Shown here in pieces: positions 28,777 to 38,336 of a DNA stretch of 64,000 nt. The stretch's first letter is position 1. Each line of letters opens with the position of its first letter. Below the pieces are notes generated by a model. The model ran no database searches. It was not told the DNA's origin and saw only the letters and a list, made by a program, of their open reading frames with translations. The stretch is from an uncultured Bacillaceae bacterium. Lineage in GTDB: Bacteria; Bacillota; Bacilli; Bacillales; Bacillaceae_L. The position numbers and the translations under genes are program-made. The stretch lies in assembly GCA_947497585.1 (NCBI GenBank), contig CANMHG010000001.1, forward strand, positions 496,001-560,000, read 5' to 3'.

Positions 28777-30339
28777 ATGGATCCACTACAAATAATCATC
28801 TCCGCTTTGCTTGGCCTAATCGTCGGTGCAGTTGTTGGCTTTTTTGTTCGTAAATCCATAGCAGAAACGAAAATTGCTGGTGCTAGAAGTGTAGCAGAGC
28901 AAATCGTAGAAGATGGAAAACGTGAAGCAGATTCCTCGAAAAAGGAAGCGCTATTAGAAGCGAAGGATGAAATTCACAAACTTCGTACTGAAGCAGAACG
29001 AGATATTCGTGATCGAAGAAGCGAACTGCAAAAACAAGAAAATCGTTTAATGCAAAAAGAAGAGAATCTTGATCGTAAGAATGAATCCTTGGATAAACGT
29101 GATTTAATGTTAGAAAAGAAAGAGGATTCTCTAAACGGAAGACAACAGCATATTGAAGAGATGGAAAGCAAAGTTGAAGAGATGGTTCGTAAACAGCAAA
29201 CAGAACTAGAACGCATTTCTGGCTTAACACGTGATGAAGCTAAACAAATCATCCTTGAACGTGTCGAAAATGAACTGTCTCATGATGTAGCCTATATGGT
29301 GAAGGACTCTGAAAATCGTGCAAAGGAAGAAGCTGATAAACGAGCTAAAGAAATCCTATCACTAGCCATTCAACGATGTGCGGCTGATCATGTAGCAGAG
29401 ACCACCGTTTCAGTTGTTAACCTACCTAATGATGAGATGAAAGGTCGAATTATTGGTAGAGAAGGAAGAAACATTAGGACACTTGAGACATTAACAGGAA
29501 TCGATTTGATTATTGACGACACGCCAGAGGCAGTAATTCTTTCCGGCTTTGATCCAATTCGACGTGAAACAGCAAGAATCGCCCTTGATAAACTTGTTCA
29601 AGATGGACGAATCCACCCAGCTCGTATTGAAGAGATGGTAGAAAAGTCTAGAAGAGAAGTTGACGAGTATATTCGTGAAATGGGCGAACAAACAACGTTT
29701 GAAGTTGGTGTTCATGGACTACATCCTGACCTAATTAAGATTCTAGGTAGATTGAAATTTAGAACAAGTTATGGTCAAAATGTGTTAAAACATTCAATGG
29801 AAGTAGCTTACTTATCAGGATTAATGGCTGCTGAGCTAGGTGAGGATGAAACATTGGCTCGTCGCGCTGGTTTATTACACGATATTGGAAAAGCAATTGA
29901 CCACGAAGTAGAAGGAAGTCATGTTGAAATCGGTGTAGAGTTAGCGACTAAGTACAAAGAACACCCTGTCGTTATTAACAGCATCGCTGCTCACCATGGT
30001 GATACGGAACCTACGTCGATTATTGCAGTATTAGTGGCTGCTGCAGATGCATTGTCTGCTGCAAGACCAGGAGCTAGAAGTGAAACACTTGAAAATTATA
30101 TTCGAAGACTTGAGAAGCTTGAAGAGATTTCAGAGTCTTACGAAGGTGTTGAAAAATCCTTTGCAATTCAAGCGGGGAGAGAGGTCCGTATCATGGTTAA
30201 ACCTGATACTATTGATGACCTTGAAGCACACCGTTTAGCAAGGGATATCCGTAAACGCATTGAAGAAGAACTGGATTATCCAGGACATATTAAAGTCACT
30301 GTTATACGTGAAACGAGAGCAGTTGAATATGCAAAATAA
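28777..30339 (+). CDS. rny: Ribonuclease Y
   Basis: 520-aa membrane-anchored endoribonuclease that starts decay of many mRNAs. The N-terminal membrane helix (about residues 5-25) is followed by a long charged coiled coil (about 30-185), a KH domain ([15 protein letters not shown]) and an HD domain with [10 protein letters not shown]. The length equals that of B. subtilis RNase Y. AGGAGGTGAAACG before ATG is a full-strength ribosome site. It shares the window with PNPase, its degradosome partner. Confidence 0.98.
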   Translation: MDPLQIIISALLGLIVGAVVGFFVRKSIAETKIAGARSVAEQIVEDGKREADSSKKEALLEAKDEIHKLRTEAERDIRDRRSELQKQENRLMQKEENLDRKNESLDKRDLMLEKKEDSLNGRQQHIEEMESKVEEMVRKQQTELERISGLTRDEAKQIILERVENELSHDVAYMVKDSENRAKEEADKRAKEILSLAIQRCAADHVAETTVSVVNLPNDEMKGRIIGREGRNIRTLETLTGIDLIIDDTPEAVILSGFDPIRRETARIALDKLVQDGRIHPARIEEMVEKSRREVDEYIREMGEQTTFEVGVHGLHPDLIKILGRLKFRTSYGQNVLKHSMEVAYLSGLMAAELGEDETLARRAGLLHDIGKAIDHEVEGSHVEIGVELATKYKEHPVVINSIAAHHGDTEPTSIIAVLVAAADALSAARPGARSETLENYIRRLEKLEEISESYEGVEKSFAIQAGREVRIMVKPDTIDDLEAHRLARDIRKRIEEELDYPGHIKVTVIRETRAVEYAK

Positions 30340-30369
30340 AGCGGTCAATTTTGACCGCTTTATTTTTTT
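30336..30369 (+). terminator. Terminator overlapping the rny stop codon
   Basis: 13-bp stem ATAAAGCGGTCAA/TTGACCGCTTTAT with a very small loop and a run of T. The rny stop codon is in the left arm. Confidence 0.88.
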
Positions 30370-30454
30370 TGATTTTCTAATTTATTTGCCCAATCACGGT
30401 TTTTGTGACAAACTAATATATAAAATGACTGAAAGATAATGAAGGTGTGAAAAA

Positions 30455-31249
30455 ATGAATATTTTATTTATTGGTGATGTGGTAGGTTCTCCTGGGAGAG
30501 ACATGGTATCAGAGTACCTGCCGAAATTAAAAGCAAAATATAGACCTACTCTTACTATTGTTAATGGTGAGAATGCTGCTAATGGTAAAGGTATAACAGA
30601 AAAAATCTATCGTAGTTTTCTTGAATCAGGGGCCCAAGTTGTAACACTAGGAAATCATACTTGGGATAATAAAGAGATTTTTGAGTTTATAGATTCTGCT
30701 AAGAAATTAATACGCCCAGCAAACTTTCCAGAAGAAACTCCTGGAACAGGAATTGTTTATATAAATTGCAATGGTCAAGAGGTTGCCATAATAAATTTAC
30801 AAGGAAGAACATTCCTTCCGCCAATAGACTGTCCTTTTAAAAAAGTAGATGAGTTGATAGAAGAAGCAAGGAAACGAACTTCATTTATCTTTGTCGATTT
30901 TCATGCAGAAGCAACAAGTGAGAAGCAAGCAATGGGATGGTATTTAGATGGTCGGGTTTCAGCAGTTGTAGGCACACATACGCATGTGCAAACAGCTGAT
31001 AACCGTATATTACCTAAGGGGACAGCTTATATAACGGATGTGGGAATGACTGGCCCATATGATGGAATTCTAGGTGTGGAACGTGAAGCTGTATTGAAAA
31101 GATTTAAAACTACGTTGCCTGTACGCTTTGAGGTGACTGGAGGCCGCACTCAGCTCAATGGTGTTATAGTTGAACTAGATAAGACCTCTGGAGAAGCTAA
31201 AAAAATAGAACGTATTTTAATTAACGAAGATCATCCATTTTTTGACTAA
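30455..31249 (+). CDS. ymdB: YmdB metallophosphoesterase (2',3'-cyclic nucleotide phosphodiesterase)
   Basis: 264-aa di-metal phosphoesterase; B. subtilis YmdB influences biofilm formation and the switch between motility and matrix production. Metal-binding motifs are GDVVGSPGRD at the N-terminus, GENAANG, GNHTWD, and VDFHAEAT plus GTHTHVQTAD later. The start is ATG after AAGGTG. It lies downstream of rny, as in B. subtilis. Confidence 0.95.
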   Translation: MNILFIGDVVGSPGRDMVSEYLPKLKAKYRPTLTIVNGENAANGKGITEKIYRSFLESGAQVVTLGNHTWDNKEIFEFIDSAKKLIRPANFPEETPGTGIVYINCNGQEVAIINLQGRTFLPPIDCPFKKVDELIEEARKRTSFIFVDFHAEATSEKQAMGWYLDGRVSAVVGTHTHVQTADNRILPKGTAYITDVGMTGPYDGILGVEREAVLKRFKTTLPVRFEVTGGRTQLNGVIVELDKTSGEAKKIERILINEDHPFFD

Positions 31250-31290
31250 TGCGATAATGTTTGAATTTTTAGACAAAAGAATTTGAACAA

Positions 31291-31318
31291 GCAGGAATAC
31301 CTTGAACTCCTCGTGAAT
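31291..31318 (+). promoter_or_regulatory. Sigma-H promoter of spoVS
   Basis: GCAGGAATA (-35), 15 bases, GAATAT (-10), matching the sigma-H pattern RNAGGAWWW and GAAT. spoVS is known to be sigma-H dependent in B. subtilis. Confidence 0.75.
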
Positions 31319-31401
31319 ATAGTATCAGTGGAATCATTATTTTACTGACTGTTCTAATGAACACTCATGATACATTGTAGAGAACAAGGAGGAAACGAGG
31401 A

Positions 31402-31662
31402 ATGGAAATATTAAAAGTTTCAGCAAAATCTAATCCTAACTCTGTAGCCGGTGCACTTGCTGGTGTGTTACGTGAAAGGGGAGCGGCAGAAATTCAAGCA
31501 ATTGGGGCTGGTGCCTTAAATCAAGCGGTAAAGGCAGTTGCGATTGCAAGAGGCTTTGTTGCACCAAGTGGCGTAGACCTTATTTGCATTCCTGCTTTTA
31601 CAGATATTATTATTGATGGTGAAGAGCGAACGGCTATTAAGTTAATTGTTGAGCCGCGTTAA
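31402..31662 (+). CDS. spoVS: Stage V sporulation protein S
   Basis: 86-aa Alba-like nucleic-acid-binding protein, nearly invariant among spore formers (MEILKVSAKSNPNSVAGAL, IPAFTDIIIDGEERTAIK). It is required for efficient dehydration and coat assembly at stage V; in B. subtilis its loss also affects septation. The full ribosome site AAGGAGGAAACG precedes ATG, and a sigma-H promoter lies about 80 bases upstream. Confidence 0.98.
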   Translation: MEILKVSAKSNPNSVAGALAGVLRERGAAEIQAIGAGALNQAVKAVAIARGFVAPSGVDLICIPAFTDIIIDGEERTAIKLIVEPR

Positions 31663-31712
31663 TAAAATAGGTTCCATCACAACAGTCTAAGAAATAGCTA
31701 CAATGTCATAAT

Positions 31713-31746
31713 ACCTGTTTGCAGATAATGGCAAACAGGTGTTTTT
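31713..31746 (+). terminator. Terminator after spoVS
   Basis: Perfect 10-bp stem ACCTGTTTGC/GCAAACAGGT with an 8-nt loop and five T. Confidence 0.88.
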
Positions 31747-31775
31747 ATGTCTTACTATTAGAAGGAGGAAGTAGA

Positions 31776-32699
31776 TTGAGAATCTTTGATGCACATAGTG
31801 ATGTTTTATATAAAATGTGGTTAGACCCATCAATATCCTTTGTGAGTTCGGATAATTTACATATTTCGTTTGAAAAACTTATTAATACAAACAGTAAGGT
31901 GCAATGTTTTGCAATATATATCCCCGAAACGGTAAAACAAGAGCAAAGGTTCGATGTGGCTCTTGAGATGATTCAAATATTTTATACTAAGGTATTACCA
32001 TGTTCCCCAAAATTAAAATTAGTGAGAAATAGATCGGATATAGAAGCATTATCTGATGATGAAATTGGTGCAATGCTAACTCTAGAGGGTTGTGATGCAA
32101 TCGGGTCAAATATTGTAAAGCTTCAGACTTTATTCCGCCTAGGTGTCTCTTCTGTTGGATTAACCTGGAATTATGCAAATGCAGTAGCTGATGGCATACT
32201 TGAAGAGCGAGGAGCTGGGCTCTCTAGTTTTGGACATGAGGTAGTTCATGAGAATAATAAGCATTTCATTATGACTGATGTTTCTCACATTTCAATTAAG
32301 GGGTTCTGGGATGTAATAGAGCATGCAGATTATCCAATTGCATCACATTCTAACGCATTTGCACTATGTAAGAATCCTAGAAATTTAGATGATGAACAAA
32401 TCAAAAGTTTGATTTCTGTAGACGGAATGATAGGAGTAACCTTTGTACCACAATTTTTATCCTACAAAGGTATAGCCACTATATCTGATGTATTGAAACA
32501 TGTTGATTATATTTGCGGTCTAGGTGGTGAGTATAACTTGGGATTTGGATCTGATTTCGATGGGATAACACAAACGGTAAAAGGTCTAGAAAACTACAAT
32601 GGCTATGAAAGTTTGATTAATACTTTATTAAAGTATTATAAAGAAAACCAAGTAAATAGGTTTCTTTATGAAAACTATCTGAACCATCTTCCTATATAG
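31776..32699 (+). CDS. Membrane dipeptidase family (M19) zinc peptidase
   Basis: 307-aa renal-dipeptidase-like enzyme. The first zinc motif HxD is at the N-terminus (DAHSDVLYKMW), the bridging Glu is in MLTLEGCDAIG, further His ligands are in MTDVSHIS and ASHSNAFALC, and GFGSDFDG is the C-terminal conserved Asp region. No signal peptide is visible, so it should be cytoplasmic and hydrolyse dipeptides. TTG at 31776 is chosen because AGAAGGAGGAAG lies just before it; the open frame upstream runs through the spoVS terminator. I know no fixed gene name for it. Confidence 0.9.
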   Translation: MRIFDAHSDVLYKMWLDPSISFVSSDNLHISFEKLINTNSKVQCFAIYIPETVKQEQRFDVALEMIQIFYTKVLPCSPKLKLVRNRSDIEALSDDEIGAMLTLEGCDAIGSNIVKLQTLFRLGVSSVGLTWNYANAVADGILEERGAGLSSFGHEVVHENNKHFIMTDVSHISIKGFWDVIEHADYPIASHSNAFALCKNPRNLDDEQIKSLISVDGMIGVTFVPQFLSYKGIATISDVLKHVDYICGLGGEYNLGFGSDFDGITQTVKGLENYNGYESLINTLLKYYKENQVNRFLYENYLNHLPI

Positions 32700-32765
32700 A
32701 AGTCGTTAGTTTTTTTATATTAGAAAAAAATATTCTCTTTTTCGTCATAATTTGACTTCTAAGGG

Positions 32766-32808
32766 TTGCAATTTTTGCTTTATAGGTCTAGAATTGAAAG
32801 CGTTTAGT
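32766..32808 (+). promoter_or_regulatory. Candidate korA promoter with CcpA (cre) site at its start point
   Basis: TTGCAA at 32766-32771, 17 bases, TAGAAT at 32789-32794. TTGAAAGCGTTTAGT at 32794-32808 matches 14 of 15 positions of the cre consensus WTGNAANCGNWNNCW and covers the predicted transcription start. The remaining about 200 bases before korA are AT-rich with nothing I can assign. Confidence 0.5.
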
Positions 32809-33007
32809 ACATATCCAACCACATTTTATTCGATGAATATTTCATATTAAATATAATGGACAAGTCATCTTTTAATAACAAAGGATAACTTTTTACAGTT
32901 TATTCGATTTTTATATGTTAATTTCTAGTGATTTAGTTGGAAAAGTGCTACACTATTATACGTAATTACTTTCATAATAACGAACGTATTCCAAAGGGGT
33001 GTAAGAC

Positions 33008-34747
33008 ATGATCAATCAACTTTCATGGAAAGTTGGCGGACAACAAGGAGAAGGAATCGAAAGTACAGGGGAAATTTTCTCTATTGCACTAAATCGATTA
33101 GGTTACTATTTATACGGTTATCGCCACTTTTCATCTCGTATTAAAGGTGGACATACTAATAATAAAATTCGTGTAAGTACAACACAAGTTCGCTCAATTT
33201 CTGATGACCTTGATATATTAGTAGCTTTTGACCAAGAAACAATTGATGTGAACTATAGTGAATTACGTGAAGGTGGCATTGTAATCGCTGATGCGAAATT
33301 TAATCCAACTTTAGCTGCTGATTCGAAAGGTACATTATATGCTGTACCATTTACTGATATTGCTACTGACCTAGGTACTTCTTTAATGAAGAACATGGTA
33401 GCAGTAGGGGCTTCTAGTGCACTACTTGATCTTGATATTAAAGTATATCAAGAAGTAGTCGAAGAAATCTTTGGTAAAAAAGGTGAACAAGTTGTCGCTA
33501 AAAACATGGAAGCTGTGAAAGCTGGAGCAGATTTCATGAGAGAACAACTTGGTGAAAACGTTGGTGCGATGCAGCTTGAAAAGGCTGATGGCAAAAAACG
33601 TATGTTTATGATTGGTAACGATGCAATTGCTATGGGTGCTTTAGCAGGTGGAGCACGTTTTATGCCAGCTTACCCTATTACTCCAGCGTCAGAAATCATG
33701 GAATACTTAATCGTAAAATTACCTCAATTTGGTGGAACAGTTATTCAAACAGAAGACGAAATAGCTGCTTGTACAATGGCAATTGGTGGTAACTACGCTG
33801 GTGTAAGAACATTAACTGCTTCAGCAGGTCCTGGTCTTTCACTTATGATGGAAGCAATCGGTCTTTCTGGAATTACTGAAACACCGCTTGTTATTGTTGA
33901 TACACAACGTGGAGGTCCAAGTACTGGATTACCTACAAAACAAGAGCAATCTGACTTAATGGCAATGATCTATGGTACACATGGTGAAATTCCTAAAGTT
34001 GTAATGGCACCAAGTACTGTACAAGAAGCATTTTATGATGCTGTGGAAGCGTTTAATATCGCTGAAGAGTATCAAGTGCCTGTTATTTTACTAACAGATT
34101 TACAGCTTTCATTAGGTAAACAAACTGTAGAGCCATTAGATTACAATAAAATTGAAATTCGCCGTGGTAAGCTAGACCTTACTAAAGAACTTCCTGAAAG
34201 AGAAGACAAAGGCTATTTCAAGCGTTTTGAAGTAACAGAAGATGGTGTATCACCACGTATTATCCCAGGTACGAAAAATGGTATTTACCATGTTACTGGT
34301 GTTGAGCATGATGAAACGGGTAAACCATCTGAAAGTGCTCCAAACCGTAAAGCACAAATGGACAAACGTATGAGAAAGCTTAATAATATTAAGTTTGACA
34401 CTCCAGTTCATATAAATGCAAAACATGATGAAGCTGACGTTTTAGTTATTGGTTTTAACTCAACACGTGGAACGATTGAAGAGGCAATGACAAGAATTGA
34501 GAATGATGGGATTAAAGTAAACCATGCTCACATTCGATTACTTCATCCATTCCCAACAGATGAATTATTACCTTTAGTTAAATCAGCTAAAAAAGTTGTT
34601 GTTGTGGAAAATAACGCAACTGGTCAACTTGCAAATATCATTAAAATGAATGTAGGAAATGCTGAAAAGATTACAAATCACTTGAAATATGACGGGAATC
34701 CTTTCCTACCTCATGAAATACACACGAAATGTAAGGAGTTGTTCTAA
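33008..34747 (+). CDS. korA: 2-oxoacid:ferredoxin oxidoreductase, alpha (gamma-alpha fused) subunit
   Basis: 579-aa subunit of a CoA-dependent 2-oxoacid oxidoreductase, most likely for 2-oxoglutarate. The gamma domain is fused at the N-terminus (GGQQGEGIESTGEIFS, RIKGGHTNNKI) and the alpha pyrophosphate-binding domain begins near residue 195 (YPITPASEIMEYL, TASAGPGLSLMMEAIGL). It works with KorB, reducing ferredoxin instead of NAD. Strong conservation and codon use like the neighbours argue against recent transfer. It lies between the spoVS-dipeptidase pair and tdh, a position where B. subtilis has no such genes but other Bacillus do. Confidence 0.93.
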   Translation: MINQLSWKVGGQQGEGIESTGEIFSIALNRLGYYLYGYRHFSSRIKGGHTNNKIRVSTTQVRSISDDLDILVAFDQETIDVNYSELREGGIVIADAKFNPTLAADSKGTLYAVPFTDIATDLGTSLMKNMVAVGASSALLDLDIKVYQEVVEEIFGKKGEQVVAKNMEAVKAGADFMREQLGENVGAMQLEKADGKKRMFMIGNDAIAMGALAGGARFMPAYPITPASEIMEYLIVKLPQFGGTVIQTEDEIAACTMAIGGNYAGVRTLTASAGPGLSLMMEAIGLSGITETPLVIVDTQRGGPSTGLPTKQEQSDLMAMIYGTHGEIPKVVMAPSTVQEAFYDAVEAFNIAEEYQVPVILLTDLQLSLGKQTVEPLDYNKIEIRRGKLDLTKELPEREDKGYFKRFEVTEDGVSPRIIPGTKNGIYHVTGVEHDETGKPSESAPNRKAQMDKRMRKLNNIKFDTPVHINAKHDEADVLVIGFNSTRGTIEEAMTRIENDGIKVNHAHIRLLHPFPTDELLPLVKSAKKVVVVENNATGQLANIIKMNVGNAEKITNHLKYDGNPFLPHEIHTKCKELF

Positions 34748-35614
<867 letters not shown>

Positions 35615-35625
35615 ATTCTTATTCG

Positions 35626-35658
35626 GTCCTCTTCTTCCTTAAGGAGAGGGCTTTTTTC
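35626..35658 (+). terminator. Terminator after korB
   Basis: 7-bp stem GTCCTCT/AGAGGGC (one G-U) with a 12-nt loop and six T. Confidence 0.7.
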
Positions 35659-35676
35659 TATTATTTTATAAATAAT

Positions 35677-35714
35677 TTGAAACGCTTACATAAAAATTTT
35701 TAATTTTTTATACC
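35677..35714 (+). promoter_or_regulatory. Candidate tdh promoter with cre-like site over the -35
   Basis: TTACAT (35686-35691), 17 bases, TATACC (35709-35714). TTGAAACGCTTACA at 35677-35690 matches 12 of 14 positions of the cre pattern TGWAANCGNTNWCA and overlaps the -35. Both assignments are inference. Confidence 0.4.
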
Positions 35715-35819
35715 AGGTGCTCAAGTGTTCGTGTGGAGTGGACTGACTCCTTTACTGAAAATCAAAACGGTGATAACATGTAATTATATCAGTATCTTGT
35801 TAAGAATGGAGTGTTCATG

Positions 35820-36860
35820 ATGAATGGAAAGATGAGAGCGATTGTTAAGCATCACCGTGGTGTAGGTGCTGAACTACAAATGGTTGATATTCCTCAAATT
35901 AAAGACAATGAAGTACTAATAAAAGTAAAAGCAACTTCAATTTGTGGTACAGATGTTCATATATACACTTGGGATGAGTGGTCTCAAAGCCGTGTAAACC
36001 CACCGTATGTTTTTGGTCATGAATTTGCAGGTGAAGTTGTTGAAGTAGGTTCTAAGGTTACAAATCTTCAAATTGGAGATGCAGTGTCTGCTGAAACACA
36101 TTTAGTTTGTGGAGAATGTCCACAATGTTTAACTGGTCAATACCATATTTGTAAAAATACCAAAATTATCGGTGTAGACACAAATGGTTGCTTTGCTGAA
36201 TATGTAGCTTTACCTGCAACAAACCTATGGAAGAATCCAAAGGATATGCCCTTTGATGTTGCATCTGTACAAGAACCAATGGGGAATGCTGTTCATACAG
36301 TACTTTCAGGGGATGTTGCCGGAAAAACGGTTGCGGTAATTGGCTGTGGACCGATTGGTATTATGGCAGTTGGAGTAGCAAAAGCTGCTGGTGCTTCCCA
36401 AGTAATTGCGTTTGACTTAAACGATTACCGACTCGACTTAGCGACACAAATGGGTGCAACTACTGTTGTAAATTCTAAGAATGAAGATCCGCTTGAGGTA
36501 GTTTCAAAGCTTACAGAAGGAAATGGAGTAGATATAGTTTGTGAGATGTCAGGACATCCAGTTGCAATGAACCAAGGCTTCAAAATGGTAACAAATGGTG
36601 GACGTGTTTCAATTCTTAGTTTACCTGTTCGACCAGTTGAAATTGATGTGACGAATGATATCGTTTTTAAAGGAATTCAAGTTCATGGAATTACAGGTAG
36701 AAAGATGTATGAAACATGGCAACAAGTCTCTCGTCTATTAAAATCTGGACAAGTAGATGTTAAACCGATGATAACACACCACTTCCCACTAGAAGATTTT
36801 GAAAAAGGCTTTGATCTTATGATTCAAGGAAATTGCGGAAAAGTCGTGTTAATCCCTTAA
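35820..36860 (+). CDS. tdh: L-threonine 3-dehydrogenase
   Basis: 346-aa zinc-dependent medium-chain dehydrogenase making 2-amino-3-oxobutyrate from threonine. Catalytic zinc ligands lie in ATSICGTDVHIYTWDEW (Cys) and FGHEF (His, Glu); the structural-zinc cysteines in CGECPQCLTGQYHIC; NAD-binding motif GCGPIGIMA. The start is uncertain by one codon: ATG at 35817 and 35820 are adjacent, and GGAG eight bases before the second favours 35820. Kbl, the next gene, cleaves the unstable product to glycine and acetyl-CoA. Confidence 0.95.
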   Translation: MNGKMRAIVKHHRGVGAELQMVDIPQIKDNEVLIKVKATSICGTDVHIYTWDEWSQSRVNPPYVFGHEFAGEVVEVGSKVTNLQIGDAVSAETHLVCGECPQCLTGQYHICKNTKIIGVDTNGCFAEYVALPATNLWKNPKDMPFDVASVQEPMGNAVHTVLSGDVAGKTVAVIGCGPIGIMAVGVAKAAGASQVIAFDLNDYRLDLATQMGATTVVNSKNEDPLEVVSKLTEGNGVDIVCEMSGHPVAMNQGFKMVTNGGRVSILSLPVRPVEIDVTNDIVFKGIQVHGITGRKMYETWQQVSRLLKSGQVDVKPMITHHFPLEDFEKGFDLMIQGNCGKVVLIP

Positions 36861-36872
36861 TTTACTTTCACG

Positions 36873-36912
36873 CAAGCGTCTAGTTACTAGTAATGTGTCT
36901 AGTCGCTTGTTA
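36873..36912 (+). terminator. Hairpin between tdh and kbl
   Basis: 11-bp stem CAAGCGTCTAG/CTAGTCGCTTG with one T-T mismatch and a 15-nt loop; only a weak T tail. Probably a partial terminator or mRNA-stability element inside the tdh-kbl operon. Confidence 0.5.
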
Positions 36913-36957
36913 TTATAGTAATAGTAATTTATATATACATAACAAGGAGGGTTTCCA

Positions 36958-38133
36958 TTGAAGGGATTTGAATATTTACAAGAGGAACTTAATGAAATGA
37001 AACAAAAAGGTACATTTCGTAAGCTGGTACCTTTAGAGTCAGATCAAAGTTCTAAAGTTAAAATTAATGGTAAAGAAGTTATTCAACTTTCGTCTAATAA
37101 CTACTTAGGATTAACGACACACCCAAGATTACGAAAAGCAGCTCTAGAAGCAGTTGAAAGTTATGGTGCTGGAACTGGTTCTGTTCGTACGATTGCTGGT
37201 ACATTTTCTATGCATGAAGAGCTTGAACAGAAGCTTGCAAAATTTAAGCATACAGAAGCAGCATTAGTATTCCAATCAGGGTTTACGACAAACCAGGGGG
37301 TTTTATCTGCCATCTTAACACCTGAGGACGTCGTTATTTCTGATGAGTTAAACCATGCTTCGATTATAGATGGTATTCGTTTAACGAAATCTGGACGTAA
37401 GGTATATAAGCATGTTGATATGGAAGACCTTGAAAAAGCACTCCAGGAAACACAAAACTATCGTAAACGCTTAATCGTAACAGATGGTGTGTTCTCTATG
37501 GATGGAAATATTGCGCCACTTCCTAAAATTGTAGAATTAGCTGAAAAATATGATGCTCTAATCATGGTTGATGATGCTCATGCTTCTGGTGTACTAGGGA
37601 AAAACGGACGTGGTACAGTTAACCACTTTGATCTTGATGGACGAGTTCACATTCAAGTAGGTACTCTAAGTAAGGCAGTAGGTGTGTTAGGTGGTTACGT
37701 TGCAAGTACACAAACACTGATTGATTATTTAATCCACAAAGGTCGTCCGTTCTTATTTAGTACTTCACATCCACCAGCTGTTACAGCTGCATGTATTGAA
37801 GCGATTAATGTATTGTTAGAAGAACCAGAATTAATTGATAAACTTTGGGATAACACTGCATTCCTAAAGGAAGGCTTACTAAAACTAGGCTTTAATACAG
37901 GACATAGCGAAACTCCAATCACTCCAGTTATAGTAGGAGATGAAGCGTTAACTCACCAGTTTTCAGATAAATTATTAGAATATGGTGTATTTGCACAAGG
38001 TATCGCTTTCCCAACAGTTGCAAAAGGGTTAGGCCGTGTACGTACTATTGTTACAGCTGAACATTCAAAAGAAGAATTACAACAAGCTCTTGATAGCTTT
38101 GAAAAAGCAGGTAAAGAATTAGGGATTATTTAG
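36958..38133 (+). CDS. kbl: Glycine C-acetyltransferase (2-amino-3-ketobutyrate CoA ligase)
   Basis: 391-aa pyridoxal-phosphate enzyme of the alpha-oxoamine synthase family, second step of threonine degradation to glycine. The cofactor lysine is Lys239 in [18 protein letters not shown] and [12 protein letters not shown] are the other active-site motifs. The start is TTG after AAGGAGGG. The sister enzyme BioF (7-keto-8-aminopelargonate synthase) has the same fold; pairing with tdh decides for Kbl. Confidence 0.95.
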   Translation: MKGFEYLQEELNEMKQKGTFRKLVPLESDQSSKVKINGKEVIQLSSNNYLGLTTHPRLRKAALEAVESYGAGTGSVRTIAGTFSMHEELEQKLAKFKHTEAALVFQSGFTTNQGVLSAILTPEDVVISDELNHASIIDGIRLTKSGRKVYKHVDMEDLEKALQETQNYRKRLIVTDGVFSMDGNIAPLPKIVELAEKYDALIMVDDAHASGVLGKNGRGTVNHFDLDGRVHIQVGTLSKAVGVLGGYVASTQTLIDYLIHKGRPFLFSTSHPPAVTAACIEAINVLLEEPELIDKLWDNTAFLKEGLLKLGFNTGHSETPITPVIVGDEALTHQFSDKLLEYGVFAQGIAFPTVAKGLGRVRTIVTAEHSKEELQQALDSFEKAGKELGII

Positions 38134-38140
38134 TTAATTT

Positions 38141-38167
38141 AGAGAGGATGTGATTCCTCTCTTTTTT
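38141..38167 (+). terminator. Terminator after kbl
   Basis: 7-bp stem GAGAGGA/TCCTCTC with a 6-nt loop and six T. Confidence 0.88.
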
Positions 38168-38250
38168 AACGAAAAATAACGATTTACACTTAATATCAGT
38201 AGCAACTTATGCTGAAAAATTGTACAATTTTCTACAAATTTCTTATTTTA

Positions 38251-38295
38251 TTGTTTAAAACTCTATTAACCTATATACTATGATAATGTGTATCA
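38251..38295 (+). promoter_or_regulatory. miaB promoter with Fur-like palindrome
   Basis: TTGTTT (38251-38256), 17 bases, TATACT (38274-38279). TGATAATGTGTATCA at 38281-38295 matches 12 of 14 fixed positions of the Fur 7-1-7 box (TGATAAT, any base, ATTATCA) and covers the predicted start point. The promoter is likely; Fur binding is inference. Confidence 0.5.
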
Positions 38296-38336
38296 ATCTT
38301 AAGTGGTTCACCACTTTATCGAAAGGAGTATCCTAA

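Noticed and set aside
35715..35816. Glycine riboswitch or T-box before tdh
   Set aside because: The spacer lacks a T-box motif and shows only short chance pairings (GGAGT/ACTCC).
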